37,461 nucleotides of DNA from Pectobacterium sp. CFBP8739 (GTDB lineage Bacteria > Pseudomonadota > Gammaproteobacteria > Enterobacterales > Enterobacteriaceae). Shown piece after piece: positions 25,943-35,969 of this stretch. Location: positions 1-37,461 of the forward strand of contig NZ_JACDRR010000012.1 in NCBI RefSeq assembly GCF_013449375.1, in the 5' to 3' direction. A program made the translations under genes and the position numbers. Below the pieces are notes generated by a model. It ran no database searches. It was given only the letters and a program-made list of their open reading frames with translations, and had not been told where the DNA came from. Within the stretch, counting starts at the first letter, position 1; the number at the start of each line of letters is the position of its first letter.

Positions 25943-28900
25943 TTAATCGGTATCATAGCCGAGGTTTGGTGCTAACCAGCGCTCTACCTCGCTCACTTCC
26001 ATACCTTTACGCACCGCGTAATCCTCAACCTGATCGTGCTGGATTTGTGCGACGGCGAAGTATTTGCTGTCGGGGTGGCTGAAATACCAGCCGGATACCG
26101 ATGCCCCCGGCCACATGGCATAAGACTCGGTGAGCTTCATGCCGGTATGCTTTTCCACATCCAACAACTGCCAGATTTGCGCTTTCTCCGTGTGATCCGG
26201 GCACGCTGGATAGCCCGGCGCGGGGCGAATACCCTGATAGTTTTCTCGAATCAGCAGCTCATTACTGAGGTTCTCATTCGGCGCATAGCCCCAGTACACC
26301 TTACGCACACGCTCATGCAGATATTCCGCAAAGGCTTCCGCCAGACGGTCAGCGATCGCCTTCACCATGATCTTGTTGTAATCATCATGCTGAGCTTCCC
26401 ATTGATCGGCCAACGTATCTTCTTCCAGCCCGCCAGTGACCGCAAAGGCACCGAGATAATCTGGCTTACCGCCAGACTTCGGCGCCACGAAGTCGGACAG
26501 GCAATAATTCGGGAACTCAGTTTTCTCCGTCTGCTGACGCAGATGGTGGCTGACTGACAGCACCGTTTCACGCCGTTCATCGGTATAAATCACCACGTCA
26601 TCCCCAACGCGGTTCGCTGGGAATAAGCCCACCACACCACGGGGGTTCAGCGCACCGTGCGCGGATAAGTCATCCAGCATCGCGTTGGCATCGGCAAACA
26701 GGCGTTTAGCTTCTTCTCCCACCACCTCATCTTCCAGAATGCGAGGATATTTTCCCGCCAGCGACCAGGTCATAAAGAACGGCGTCCAGTCGATGTAGTT
26801 GCGCAGCGTTTCAATGCTGGCCGTCACTTCCTGAACGCCCAAACGATGCGCCACCGGCGGTGTGTAACTTTCCCAATCCAGCGCTGAGGCATTCGCGCGA
26901 GCCGCTTCCAGCGTTACTGGCGGCGTTCGCGGCTTTTTACGCGCGTGCTGAATGCGCACGGTTTCGTACTCTTTACGGGTGCGCGCAACAAAGTCGTCAT
27001 ACTGCGTACTGGACAGCAGCGCTGACACCACACCAACAGAGCGGGACGCATTCTGCACGTAGACCGTCGGGCCGCTGTAGTTCTGCTCAATCTTCACGGC
27101 GGTATGCGCTTTAGACGTCGTCGCGCCGCCAATCAGCAGCGGCAGCGTAAAGCCCTGACGCTCCATCTCTTTCGCCACGTTGACCATTTCATCCAGCGAC
27201 GGCGTAATCAGCCCAGATAACCCGATGATATCGACGTTCTCTTCACGCGCGGTCTTCAGGATCTTATCCGTCGGCACCATCACGCCCAGATCGATAATTT
27301 CGTAGTTGTTACATTGCAGCACCACGCCGACGATATTCTTACCGATATCGTGAACATCGCCTTTAACCGTCGCCAACAGGATCTTCCCAGCTGACGTGCC
27401 TTTGGCTTTGCTCGCTTCAATATAGGGTTCGAGATAGGCCACCGCCTGCTTCATCACGCGGGCAGATTTCACCACCTGCGGCAAAAACATTTTCCCCGCG
27501 CCAAACAGATCGCCAACGACGTTCATGCCATCCATCAGCGGGCCTTCAATCACCTCTATCGGCCGTGCAGCCTGCTGGCGCGCTTCTTCGGTATCCAGCT
27601 CAATAAATTCGGTAATGCCTTTCACCAGCGAATATTCCAGCCGTTTCTTCACATCCCAGCCGCGCCACTCCGCCTGCGTTTTACTGCCTTCATCTTCTGT
27701 TTTGCTGCCGCGGTATTTTTCTGCCAGTTCAAGCATACGTTCGGTGGCATCGCTGCGACGGTTCAGGATCACGTCCTCCACCGCCTCGCGCAGTTCCGCA
27801 GGGAGATCGTCATAGATCGCCAATTGCCCAGCATTCACGATCCCCATGTCCATGCCGTTGCGGATCGCGTGATAAAGGAAGACGGCGTGGATCGCTTCAC
27901 GCACCAGATCGTTGCCGCGAAATGAGAAGGAAACGTTAGATACACCGCCGGAGATCATCGCATGGGGCAACTGCGCCTTGATGTCAGCACAGGCCTCAAT
28001 GAAATCCACTGCGTAGTTGTTGTGTTCATCGATCCCCGTTGCCACGGCGAAAATGTTCGGGTCGAAGATGATATCTTCCGGTGGGAAGCCAACTTCTTCC
28101 GTCAGGATGCGGTAAGCACGCCGACAAATCTCAATTTTACGTGCGCGGGTGTCCGCCTGACCGACTTCATCAAAGGCCATGACCACCACGGCGGCACCAT
28201 AGCGCCGTACCAACTTGGCATGATGAACAAAGGCCTCAACGCCTTCCTTCATGGAGATCGAGTTAACAATCCCTTTGCCCTGAATACATTTAAGCCCTTT
28301 CTCAACCACGTCCCATTTTGAGGAATCGATCATGATCGGCACACGGGCAATATCCGGCTCGCCAGCAATGAGGTTCAGGAAACGGATCATCGCCGCTTCC
28401 GCATCCAGCATGCCTTCATCCATGTTGATATCGATGATCTGCGCGCCGCTTTCTACCTGCTGACGGGCGACGTCCAGCGCTTCGCTGTATTTCTCTTCTT
28501 TGATCAGTCGTTTAAAACGCGCAGAGCCGGTAACGTTCGTCCGTTCCCCGACGTTAACAAACAGGGTTTTGGCATCGATAGTCAGCGGTTCCAGGCCGGA
28601 TAAGCGGCAGGCGACCGGGATCTCCGGCAGCTTGCGCGGCGGCACGCCTTCCACCACTTTCGCCATCGCGGCAATGTGTGCGGGCGTCGATCCGCAGCAG
28701 CCACCGACGATATTCAGAAAACCGGATCGCGCCCATTCGCCGATATGTTTCGCCATATCGGCCGGATCCAGATCATACTCCCCAAAGGCGTTGGGCAGCC
28801 CTGCATTGGGGTGCGCGCTCACATAGCATTCTGAAATACGGGACAGCTCAGCGACATACTGGCGCAGTTCATCTGGCCCCAGCGCACAGTTCAGACCGAA

Positions 28901-29626
28901 CGAGAGCGGGCGAGAATGGCGTAGAGAGTTGTAAAACGCTTCTGTTGTCTGGCCGGATAGCGTACGCCCTGACGCATCCGTGATCGTGCCGGAAATCATC
29001 ACCGGCAATGTGATCCCTAATGCTTCAAATTCACTTTCAACCGCGAAACTCGCCGCTTTGGCATTCAAGGTATCGAAAATGGTTTCGATCATGATCAGAT
29101 CGACGCCGCCTGCGATCAGTGCGCGTGTCGATTCGCGATACGCCTCCACCAGTTGATCAAAACTGACGTTGCGAAACGCCGGATCGTTTACATCGGGAGA
29201 GATCGACGCAGTGCGGTTGGTCGGGCCGAGCACACCAGCAACATAACGCGGTTTATGCGGCGTTAATGCCGTCCATTTATCCGCGCTAGCGCGCGCGAGC
29301 TGTGCGGCGACGGTATTCATTTCCGCCGACAGCGACTGCATATCATAGTCCGCCATCGCAATGGTGGTGGCATTGAAGGTGTTGGTTTCGAGAATGTCGG
29401 CACCAGCTTCCAGATAAGCATCATGGATTTCGCTAATCACCTGCGGCCTGGTGAGCACCAGCAGATCGTTATTTCCCTTCACATCGTTCGGCCAGTCGGC
29501 AAAGCGCTCGCCGCGATAATCTGCTTCCTGTAGGCGATAACCCTGGATCATGGTTCCCATACCACCATCCAGCACCATAATGCGTTGCGCCAACTGACGC
29601 CGTAATTCATCTACCCGATTACTCAC
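25943..29626 (-). CDS. metH: Cobalamin-dependent methionine synthase MetH
   Basis: Transfers methyl from methyltetrahydrofolate through cobalamin to homocysteine. The 1227-aa protein has four modules in order: homocysteine domain with zinc ligands (Cys in LNCALG and the GGCCGSTP pair); folate domain ([15 protein letters not shown] onward); cobalamin domain with DVHDIG near residue 757, whose His is the lower cobalt ligand; and the AdoMet reactivation domain ([15 protein letters not shown]). The GTG at 29626-29624 gives [12 protein letters not shown] and exactly the E. coli length. An upstream TTG in frame (29647) adds 7 unlikely residues. It is divergent from iclR. A MetR-like site lies upstream. 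Confidence 0.97.
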   Translation of the reverse strand: MSNRVDELRRQLAQRIMVLDGGMGTMIQGYRLQEADYRGERFADWPNDVKGNNDLLVLTRPQVISEIHDAYLEAGADILETNTFNATTIAMADYDMQSLSAEMNTVAAQLARASADKWTALTPHKPRYVAGVLGPTNRTASISPDVNDPAFRNVSFDQLVEAYRESTRALIAGGVDLIMIETIFDTLNAKAASFAVESEFEALGITLPVMISGTITDASGRTLSGQTTEAFYNSLRHSRPLSFGLNCALGPDELRQYVAELSRISECYVSAHPNAGLPNAFGEYDLDPADMAKHIGEWARSGFLNIVGGCCGSTPAHIAAMAKVVEGVPPRKLPEIPVACRLSGLEPLTIDAKTLFVNVGERTNVTGSARFKRLIKEEKYSEALDVARQQVESGAQIIDINMDEGMLDAEAAMIRFLNLIAGEPDIARVPIMIDSSKWDVVEKGLKCIQGKGIVNSISMKEGVEAFVHHAKLVRRYGAAVVVMAFDEVGQADTRARKIEICRRAYRILTEEVGFPPEDIIFDPNIFAVATGIDEHNNYAVDFIEACADIKAQLPHAMISGGVSNVSFSFRGNDLVREAIHAVFLYHAIRNGMDMGIVNAGQLAIYDDLPAELREAVEDVILNRRSDATERMLELAEKYRGSKTEDEGSKTQAEWRGWDVKKRLEYSLVKGITEFIELDTEEARQQAARPIEVIEGPLMDGMNVVGDLFGAGKMFLPQVVKSARVMKQAVAYLEPYIEASKAKGTSAGKILLATVKGDVHDIGKNIVGVVLQCNNYEIIDLGVMVPTDKILKTAREENVDIIGLSGLITPSLDEMVNVAKEMERQGFTLPLLIGGATTSKAHTAVKIEQNYSGPTVYVQNASRSVGVVSALLSSTQYDDFVARTRKEYETVRIQHARKKPRTPPVTLEAARANASALDWESYTPPVAHRLGVQEVTASIETLRNYIDWTPFFMTWSLAGKYPRILEDEVVGEEAKRLFADANAMLDDLSAHGALNPRGVVGLFPANRVGDDVVIYTDERRETVLSVSHHLRQQTEKTEFPNYCLSDFVAPKSGGKPDYLGAFAVTGGLEEDTLADQWEAQHDDYNKIMVKAIADRLAEAFAEYLHERVRKVYWGYAPNENLSNELLIRENYQGIRPAPGYPACPDHTEKAQIWQLLDVEKHTGMKLTESYAMWPGASVSGWYFSHPDSKYFAVAQIQHDQVEDYAVRKGMEVSEVERWLAPNLGYDTD

Positions 29627-29710
29627 GCGAACCCCATTCCCAGCCAATAAATACGATATCTATTGCGTCTATCCTAGCATAAGTAATGAACACACTAACG
29701 CCGTGCAGCA

Positions 29711-29723
29711 TGAGACTTTTTCA
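29711..29723. promoter_or_regulatory. Candidate MetR site upstream of metH
   Basis: TGAGACTTTTTCA differs from the MetR consensus TGAAN5TTCA at one base. It lies 85 bp upstream of the metH GTG, in the metH-iclR divergent spacer, a suitable place for activation. Confidence 0.4.
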
Positions 29724-29782
29724 GATCATTTGCCGATAAAAAACCCAGAGAAAGAAGAGTTGCATTCTGCGGCAAAAAAACG

Positions 29783-29797
29783 AAAATCAATTCCATT
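29783..29797. promoter_or_regulatory. Possible IclR operator upstream of iclR
   Basis: AAAATCAATTCCATT resembles the sequence AAAACAATTTCCATT at the aceB promoter. It lies 23-37 bp upstream of the iclR ATG, where an autorepression site would be expected. The match to the E. coli IclR consensus is partial. Confidence 0.35.
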
Positions 29798-29819
29798 ACC
29801 ATAAAAAGGAATCGACGCC

Positions 29820-30650
29820 ATGACGCCACCAGAGCCAGCCAAACGAGGGAAAAAACCCCGATCCAGCACGGGCGCTACCGCACAGCCGACCGGGCAGGTT
29901 CAGTCGCTGACCCGTGGCCTGACGCTGCTGGAGTATATCGCCAGAGCAAACGGCAGCGTGGCGCTAACCGATCTCGCTCAACAGGCAGGTTTACCGAATT
30001 CTACGACCCATCGCCTGCTCACGACCATGCAACAGCAGGGCTTTGTGCGTCAGGTTGGCGATTTGGGGCTGTGGACGATTGGCTCACACGCGTTTATCGT
30101 CGGCAGTAGCTTTCTGCAAAGCCGCAACCTGCTAGCGATTGTGCATCCGATAGTACGCAAGCTGATGGAAGATTCGGGCGAAACCGTCAATCTGGCCGTG
30201 CTTGATAAGACCGACAGCCAGGCGATCATTATCGATCAGGTGCAGTGCACGGCACTGATGCGTATGTCTGCGCCGATCGGCGGTAAGCTGCCGATGCATG
30301 CTTCTGGTGCCGGGAAAGCCTTTCTGGCGCATTTGCCTGATGCACAGGTCGCTCAGTTGCTGCACAAAAAAGGGCTGCACGGCTACACGCCACACACGTT
30401 TAGTTCGCCGCAAGCCCTGAAGGAAAACCTGTCGCTGATTCGCAAGCAGGGCTATTCCTTCGATGACGAAGAGCACGCGCTGGGGCTACGCTGTATCGCA
30501 GCCTGTATTTTGGATGAACACCACGACGCCTTCGCCGCCATTTCCATCTCCGGCCCCGTATCTCGCATCACGGACGACCGCGTCACGGAGCTCGGCGCAC
30601 TGGTGATCAAAGCCGCCAAGCAGGTGATGCAGGAATACAGCGGGTTATAA
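29820..30650 (+). CDS. iclR: Acetate operon repressor IclR
   Basis: Represses the glyoxylate-bypass operon aceBAK and responds to pyruvate and glyoxylate. The 276-aa protein has a polar basic N-terminal tail, a winged helix-turn-helix (about 25-90, VALTDLAQQAGLPNSTTHRL) and the IclR effector domain (about 105-270), with GGKLPMHASGAGKAFLAHL and FDDEEHALGLRCIAACI. The ATG at 29820 has AAGGA 9 nt upstream. It stands opposite metH, and its 3' end faces aceK across repeat copy C. As I recall, E. coli has arpA at that spot. Confidence 0.95.
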   Translation: MTPPEPAKRGKKPRSSTGATAQPTGQVQSLTRGLTLLEYIARANGSVALTDLAQQAGLPNSTTHRLLTTMQQQGFVRQVGDLGLWTIGSHAFIVGSSFLQSRNLLAIVHPIVRKLMEDSGETVNLAVLDKTDSQAIIIDQVQCTALMRMSAPIGGKLPMHASGAGKAFLAHLPDAQVAQLLHKKGLHGYTPHTFSSPQALKENLSLIRKQGYSFDDEEHALGLRCIAACILDEHHDAFAAISISGPVSRITDDRVTELGALVIKAAKQVMQEYSGL

Positions 30651-30685
30651 GCCTTTTAGATGCATGTTTATGCAGATTGTGGAAG

Positions 30686-30938
30686 GTTTCGTGCGCAATA
30701 GTGCCGTTATTTTCATGCTACTTCGTAGCACGCGCCCGACACAGGGCGCTCAGTCGCCGCCGCCCTGTGTACCCAGGCTTTCCGGCTAAATTATGCCGCT
30801 GACGCGGTTCCATCGGTGTTCCTGACCGCTAGTCGAGCCGCCAGTGACGCGTTCCCTACGCGGCACTGGCTTTCGCGACGTCCTGTCGCTCACTCGGCGG
30901 TCAAACCCACCGCTGCATAATTTTTTACGCCGGATAAC
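30686..30938 (-). repeat. Structured intergenic repeat, copy C (inverted)
   Basis: Read on the minus strand this has the same plan as copies A and B. The core (30933-30782) is bounded by CCGGC-N6-ATTATGC / GCATAAT-N2-GCCGG. Hairpin GCGAC/GTCGC has loop AGGAC (30889-30875). Stem GCCAGTG-c-CGCGT / ACGCG-t-CACTGGC has loop AGGGA (30870-30840). The 3' module (30781-30686) has ACACAGGGCG/CGCCCTGTGT (30770-30739) and TGCTAC/GTAGCA stems and the tail GCGCACGAAAC. It fills the iclR-aceK convergent gap and overlaps the 3' end of aceK. Confidence 0.9.
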
Positions 30939-32700
30939 AACAAAAACCAGAACCATTCTCAGCAGTTGTGTACCGCGGATCAGCACGCTGGCTGAAGCGC
31001 TTCCTCCGCCGGTAGGCGTACACATCCTCAATATGCCCTTCCCTGATACGCTGCTGTAGCGCCCGCCAGTAATCCGCGCAAAACAGATCGCCGTGCATTT
31101 CCTCAAACAGCGTGCGAATGTGGTGGTCGCTACACAGGAAATGGGGGAACTCTTCGGGAAACACATCATTCGGCGCAACGCTGTACCACGGCTCTGCGGC
31201 CAGTTCATCTTCCGGGTGACGCGGCGGTGGTATTTTGCGGAAATTCACCTCGGTCATGTAGCAAATTTCATCGTAGTCATAAAACACAACCCGCCCATGA
31301 CGCGTGACGCCGAAATTCTTGAATAGCATGTCGCCGGGGAAAATGTTCGCCGCCGCCAGCTGTTTGATGGCATTGCCATACTCTTCAATCACATCATGCA
31401 ACTGCTGTGCATTTGCCTGCTCCAGATAGAGATTCAGCGGCGTCATCCGGCGTTCCATGTACAAGTGCCGAATCACCAACCGATCGCCCAGATCTTCCAA
31501 CTTCTCTGGCACCTCATGCCAAAGCTCATCCAGCAACTCTGGACTGAGACGATGTTTATCGATGACGAAGTTTTCATATTCCTGCGTATCCGCCATGCGC
31601 CCTACACGATCGTGCTCTTTCACCAGTTGATAGCACGCCATGACCCGCTCCGCACTCACCTCTTTCTGCGGCGCAAAACGATCTTTGATGACCTTAAAGA
31701 CGCGATCGAAAGAAGGCAGCGTAAACACCAGCATCACCATCCCTTTCACGCCGGGCGCGATGATGAACTGCTCTTCTGATTCAGCAATGTAGTGCAGATA
31801 TTCACGGTAATACTCGGTTTTACTGTGCTTCTGGCAGCCAATAGCCAAATAAAGCTCCGCTGTCGTCTTCCCCGGCAAAATATCCCGCAGCCAGGCCACC
31901 AGCGCAGACGGCAGCGGGGCATACACCATGAAGTAAGAGCGGGCGAAACCAAACACAATGCTGGCATCCGACTGACTGGTTAAGCAGGTATCAATAAATA
32001 GCGCACCGCGCTCATTGTGGTGAATCGGCAACAGGAACGGAAAAATACCGTCAGGGAGCGACAGCTTGCCCACCAGCCAGGCCGCTTTGTTGCGATAAAA
32101 CAGCTCGTTAGCCACCTGTAATGTCGCCTGAGCCAGCTGCTCCGCAGAGAAAGTGCGCTGTAAATACGCCGCGATATAACCAATATCACGTGGCAAATCT
32201 TCCCACGGTAACCGCAGCGGCACATCACCCAACAATTTTTCCAACATGTTCTGCCAGCCGTCGGTTGGCATAAATGTCTTGGCGATAGGTCGGGGAATCT
32301 CACGAAAACGCTGTTCAGGCTGAGAACTGAAAACAAATAGCTTATCCGGCGTCAGTTCCCGATGGTTAAACAGCCGACAGTAGACAGAATTAAAGAAACT
32401 CTCAGCAATCTCAAAGCGCGGGTAGTCCGGCAGTAAGCGGGTGTAGATATGCTTCACTCGCGCCAAAAAATCCGCGTCATCACAGCGGATACCGGTAATA
32501 CAGCGCAACTGTTCGACCACCAAACCCACGTGGTGATCGTATAGATGAATACGCTGTCTCATTGCCTGTTGTACGGCAGGCCAGTCAGCCTGTTCAAAGC
32601 GCTGCTGCGCCCCCGCCGTCACTTCGAGAAAACGTCCATATTGCGCATCAAACCCTTGCAGGATCGTCTGCGCCACCAGCTTTTCAAGGTCACGCGTCAT
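30925..32700 (-). CDS. aceK: Isocitrate dehydrogenase kinase/phosphatase AceK
   Basis: Phosphorylates isocitrate dehydrogenase on acetate to divert isocitrate into the glyoxylate bypass, and reverses this with the same active site. The 591-aa protein is collinear with E. coli AceK (578 aa). It has the conserved [20 protein letters not shown] nucleotide-site region and [21 protein letters not shown] with the catalytic Asp. After RRRKRFSQR the tail ([19 protein letters not shown]) diverges, and its last codons and stop come from repeat C. Two ATGs adjoin: the one at 32700 has GGAG 6 nt away, against 3 nt for 32703, so it is preferred. It is last in aceBAK. Confidence 0.95.
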   Translation of the reverse strand: MTRDLEKLVAQTILQGFDAQYGRFLEVTAGAQQRFEQADWPAVQQAMRQRIHLYDHHVGLVVEQLRCITGIRCDDADFLARVKHIYTRLLPDYPRFEIAESFFNSVYCRLFNHRELTPDKLFVFSSQPEQRFREIPRPIAKTFMPTDGWQNMLEKLLGDVPLRLPWEDLPRDIGYIAAYLQRTFSAEQLAQATLQVANELFYRNKAAWLVGKLSLPDGIFPFLLPIHHNERGALFIDTCLTSQSDASIVFGFARSYFMVYAPLPSALVAWLRDILPGKTTAELYLAIGCQKHSKTEYYREYLHYIAESEEQFIIAPGVKGMVMLVFTLPSFDRVFKVIKDRFAPQKEVSAERVMACYQLVKEHDRVGRMADTQEYENFVIDKHRLSPELLDELWHEVPEKLEDLGDRLVIRHLYMERRMTPLNLYLEQANAQQLHDVIEEYGNAIKQLAAANIFPGDMLFKNFGVTRHGRVVFYDYDEICYMTEVNFRKIPPPRHPEDELAAEPWYSVAPNDVFPEEFPHFLCSDHHIRTLFEEMHGDLFCADYWRALQQRIREGHIEDVYAYRRRKRFSQRADPRYTTAENGSGFCCYPA

Positions 32701-32716
32701 CATGATCTCCCGATGA

Positions 32717-32745
32717 AACCCGGCCAGCGGTTCACTGACCGGGTT
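32717..32745 (-). other. Inverted repeat between aceA and aceK
   Basis: AACCCGG (minus strand, 32745-32739) pairs with CCGGGTT (32723-32717) around a 15-nt loop, directly after the aceA stop and just before the aceK ribosome site. There is no U-tract. It could protect aceBA mRNA or damp aceK translation. E. coli has REP elements at this junction and makes far less AceK than AceA. Confidence 0.6.
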
Positions 32746-32749
32746 AGGA

Positions 32750-34057
32750 TCAGAACTGTTGTTCTTCCGTCGATCCCGTCAGCGCCGTCACCGAAGACTC
32801 GCCTCCCTGAATGATGTTTGTCACCTTATCGAAGTAGCCGGTTCCTACCTCCTGCTGATGTGATGAGAAGGTATAGCCATCCTTAATCGCTTCAAACTCA
32901 GGCTGCTGTACTTTTTCTACGTAGTGTCTCATCCCTTCGCCCTGCGCATAGGCATGCGCCAGGTCAAACATGTTGAACCACATACTGTGGATACCCGCCA
33001 GCGTAATGAACTGATACTTGTAGCCCATCGCCGACAACTCGTCCTGAAAACGCGCAATCGTGCTGTCATCCAGATTCTTCTTCCAGTTAAAGGAAGGTGA
33101 ACAGTTGTATGCCAGCAGCTTACCGGGGAACTTCGCATGGATAGCTTCAGCAAAACGGCGCGCCAGCGATAAATCCGGTGTAGACGTTTCACACCACACC
33201 AGATCGGCATAAGGTGCATAGGCCAAACCGCGGCTGATAGCCTGCTCAATCCCCGCACGGGTACGATAGAATCCCTCTACCGTACGTTCTCCGGTGATGA
33301 AGTCACGATCGTATTTATCACAGTCAGACGTCAGCAAATCCGCCGCATCCGCATCGGTTCGCGCAACCAGTAAAGTAGGCACCCCCAACACATCTGCCGC
33401 CAGACGTGCGGCAATTAGCTTCTGAACTGCTTCCTGAGTGGGAACCAGCACTTTACCGCCCATGTGGCCGCATTTTTTCGCCGATGCCAGTTGGTCCTCA
33501 AAGTGAACCGCTGCGGCTCCCGCTTCAATCATCGATTTCATCAGCTCAAACGCGTTAAGCACGCCGCCGAATCCCGCTTCCGCATCTGCCACAATCGGCA
33601 GGAAGTAGTCGGTATGGCGCTTGTCGCTCGGCTCGATGTGGTTTGCCCATTGGATCTGATCGGCACGCCGAAACGTATTATTGATGCGTTCAATCACCGC
33701 AGGCACAGAATTCGCCGGGTAGAGCGACTGATCGGGATACATGCTCGACGCCAGATTGGCATCCGCCGCCACCTGCCAGCCGGAAAGGTAAATCGCTTCA
33801 ATACCGGCTTTCGCCTGCTGTAAAGCCTGTCCGCCCGTCAGCGCCCCCAGGCAATTCACATAGCCTTTGCGGGCGCCACCATGCAGTAGATTCCACAACT
33901 TAGCTGCACCGAGCTGCGCGAGCGTACATTCCGGGTTCACCGAGCCCCGTAGATTAATCACATCTTCTGCGCTGTAAGGGCGCGTAATGCCTTCCCAGCG
34001 GGCGGTTTTCCACTCTTTTTCAATATGCTGGACTTGTTGGGTACGAGAGGTCGTCAT
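32750..34057 (-). CDS. aceA: Isocitrate lyase AceA
   Basis: Splits isocitrate into succinate and glyoxylate, the first step of the glyoxylate bypass. The 435-aa product has the active-site loop [11 protein letters not shown] with catalytic Cys196, the metal and substrate stretch [10 protein letters not shown], and [11 protein letters not shown] before the loop. The ATG at 34057 is preceded by AAGGA 8 nt away, in the 31-nt gap after aceB, giving [16 protein letters not shown]. It is the middle gene of aceBAK and is followed by the inverted repeat that separates it from aceK. Confidence 0.97.
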   Translation of the reverse strand: MTTSRTQQVQHIEKEWKTARWEGITRPYSAEDVINLRGSVNPECTLAQLGAAKLWNLLHGGARKGYVNCLGALTGGQALQQAKAGIEAIYLSGWQVAADANLASSMYPDQSLYPANSVPAVIERINNTFRRADQIQWANHIEPSDKRHTDYFLPIVADAEAGFGGVLNAFELMKSMIEAGAAAVHFEDQLASAKKCGHMGGKVLVPTQEAVQKLIAARLAADVLGVPTLLVARTDADAADLLTSDCDKYDRDFITGERTVEGFYRTRAGIEQAISRGLAYAPYADLVWCETSTPDLSLARRFAEAIHAKFPGKLLAYNCSPSFNWKKNLDDSTIARFQDELSAMGYKYQFITLAGIHSMWFNMFDLAHAYAQGEGMRHYVEKVQQPEFEAIKDGYTFSSHQQEVGTGYFDKVTNIIQGGESSVTALTGSTEEQQF

Positions 34058-34088
34058 AGCAGAGGTTCCTTTTTATTATCAGTCAGGG

Positions 34089-35687
34089 TTAATCAAGCAG
34101 TGCGTAGCCGGGTAATGTCAGGAAGTCGACCAGCTCATCTTGCGTGGTAATTTGCTCCATCAGCCGGGCGGCATCATCAAAGCGCCCTCCGCTGAAACGG
34201 GCATCACCGAGCTCTTCCTGAATCACAAACATCTCTTCGGCCAACATCTGGCGGAACAGCGCCTTGGTGATCACGCGACCATCGCTCAATGTCTTGCCGT
34301 GACGAATCCACTGCCAAATTGAGGTACGGGAAATTTCTGCCGTCGCTGCGTCCTCCATCAGCCCATAAATCGGGACGCAGCCATTACCGGATATCCATGC
34401 TTCGATGTACTGCACCGCAACACGGATATTCGCGCGCATCCCCACTTCCGTGCGCTCTCCCGGACAAGGCTCCAGCAATTCCTCGGCGCGAATGGGGGCA
34501 TCTTGCTCACGGCGAATATCGAGCTGATTTTTACGCTCACCTAACGCCCGATCGAACACCTCCATCACCGCATCTGCCAGCCCCGGATGAGCCACCCAGG
34601 TACCATCATGCCCATTGTGAGCTTCCAGCTCTTTGTCTTTACGAACCTTGTCTAACACCCAGTTATTACGTTCCGCATCCTTACTTGGGATGAACGCCGC
34701 CATCCCACCCATGGCGAACGCACCACGGCGATGGCAGGTTTTGATCAACAGCCGTGAGTAAGCGCTAAGGAAGGGTTTTTCCATCGTCACCGACTGGCGG
34801 TCGGGCAAAACGCGATCGCCGTGGTTCTTTAATGTTTTGATATAGCTGAAGATGTAGTCCCAGCGGCCGCAGTTCAGCCCAACGATATGATCGCGCAAGT
34901 GGTAGAGGATTTCGTCCATCTGGAAAACGGCAGGCAGCGTTTCAATCAACACCGTGGCTTTGATCGTCCCGCGTGGCAGGTCAAAACGATCTTCGGTATA
35001 GCAGAAAACATCATTCCACCAGGCCGCTTCCTGCCATGACTGCGTCTTTGGCAGATAGAAATAAGGGCCACTACCTTTCTTCAGTAGTTCCTGATAGTTG
35101 TGGAAAAAATACAGCGCGAAGTCGAACAGGCTGCCGGGAATCGCTTCCCCCTGCCAGGACACGTGTTTTTCGGGCAGATGCAAACCGCGAACGCGGCAAA
35201 TCAATACGGCAGGGTTGGGTTTCAGTTGGTAGACCTTTCCTGTTTCATTGATGTAGGAAATCGTACCGCGTACGGCATCACGCAAGTTGATTTGCCCATC
35301 GATCACCTTTTCCCATCCCGGTGACAGCGAATCCTCAAAGTCCGCCATGAAAACTTTCACGTTGGCATTTAATGCATTGATCACCATCTTGCGTTCGACC
35401 GGACCGGTAATCTCAACGCGACGATCCTGAAGGTCATCGGGAATACCGCGTATTGTCCACGCTTTATCACGAATGGAAGCCATTTCTGAAATAAAATCAG
35501 GTAGATTACCCTGATCGATATTACGCTGCTGGATCTGCCGTTCGGCGAGCAACTGATTACGTGCCGGTGTGAAATGCGCGACCAGCTCCGTTAAAAAATC
35601 AATCGATTCCTCCGTAAGAATTTGCTTCTCACCTTCACCAAAACGCTGACTAAACGCCAATTCTCTGCTTATCGTCTGCTGCATCAT
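34089..35687 (-). CDS. aceB: Malate synthase A AceB
   Basis: Condenses glyoxylate with acetyl-CoA to malate, the second bypass step. The 532-aa protein is collinear with E. coli malate synthase A. It has the signature KDAERNNWVLDKVRKDKE region, VFMADFEDSLSPGW and GLNCGRWDYIFSYIKTLKN, which carry metal-binding and catalytic acidic residues. The start is ATG 35687, with AGGA 7 nt upstream, giving MMQQTISRELAFSQRFGEG. An in-frame reading from 35741 adds 18 residues encoded by the leader and ribosome site. It is first in aceBAK. Confidence 0.97.
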   Translation of the reverse strand: MMQQTISRELAFSQRFGEGEKQILTEESIDFLTELVAHFTPARNQLLAERQIQQRNIDQGNLPDFISEMASIRDKAWTIRGIPDDLQDRRVEITGPVERKMVINALNANVKVFMADFEDSLSPGWEKVIDGQINLRDAVRGTISYINETGKVYQLKPNPAVLICRVRGLHLPEKHVSWQGEAIPGSLFDFALYFFHNYQELLKKGSGPYFYLPKTQSWQEAAWWNDVFCYTEDRFDLPRGTIKATVLIETLPAVFQMDEILYHLRDHIVGLNCGRWDYIFSYIKTLKNHGDRVLPDRQSVTMEKPFLSAYSRLLIKTCHRRGAFAMGGMAAFIPSKDAERNNWVLDKVRKDKELEAHNGHDGTWVAHPGLADAVMEVFDRALGERKNQLDIRREQDAPIRAEELLEPCPGERTEVGMRANIRVAVQYIEAWISGNGCVPIYGLMEDAATAEISRTSIWQWIRHGKTLSDGRVITKALFRQMLAEEMFVIQEELGDARFSGGRFDDAARLMEQITTQDELVDFLTLPGYALLD

Positions 35688-35746
35688 TCGTGGTTCCTTT
35701 TCAGATTCCGCTTCATTTATCAACAACCGCCAAATCGGCAAACCAG

Positions 35747-35775
35747 TATGTACATTTCTTAGCCGACAGAATTAA
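35747..35775 (-). promoter_or_regulatory. Candidate aceBAK promoter
   Basis: On the minus strand TTAATT (35775-35770), 17 nt, TACATA (35752-35747). The start site would be near 35740, about 53 nt before the aceB ATG. The upstream region to 35917 is strikingly AT-rich, as for promoters bent by IHF or similar proteins. Confidence 0.45.
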
Positions 35776-35799
35776 GCGTAATACAAGAAAAAACAAAAT

Positions 35800-35814
35800 C
35801 AAAAACAATTTCCA
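35800..35814. promoter_or_regulatory. Possible IclR operator upstream of aceB
   Basis: CAAAAACAATTTCCA keeps the right half ATTTCCA of the IclR consensus TGGAAATNATTTCCA exactly, with 10 of 14 positions overall. It lies upstream of the candidate -35. A related sequence precedes iclR. Confidence 0.4.
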
Positions 35815-35917
35815 TTTTTATGTAATTTTAAGCATAACTTATTAATAAAAATGAAGATAAAAATAGAAATAGAAAAGAAATGACTTTCACTCATTAATAG
35901 AAATGAAATGGTTCAGC

Positions 35918-35948
35918 ACAAAAAGAAAGGCACCTTAAAAGGTGCCTT
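35918..35948 (-). terminator. Rho-independent terminator of metA
   Basis: The perfect 10-bp arms AAGGCACCTT (35927-35936) and AAGGTGCCTT (35939-35948) are followed on the minus strand by TCTTTTTGTG. It lies 21 nt after the metA stop. Confidence 0.9.
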
Positions 35949-35969
35949 AGAGAAAAGAAGGAAGATGGC

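Noticed and set aside
18285-30938. Reading the three repeats as insertion sequences or a CRISPR array
   Set aside because: There is no transposase frame, no regular spacer pattern and no clear target duplication. The copies are kilobases apart and vary by compensated changes in stems.
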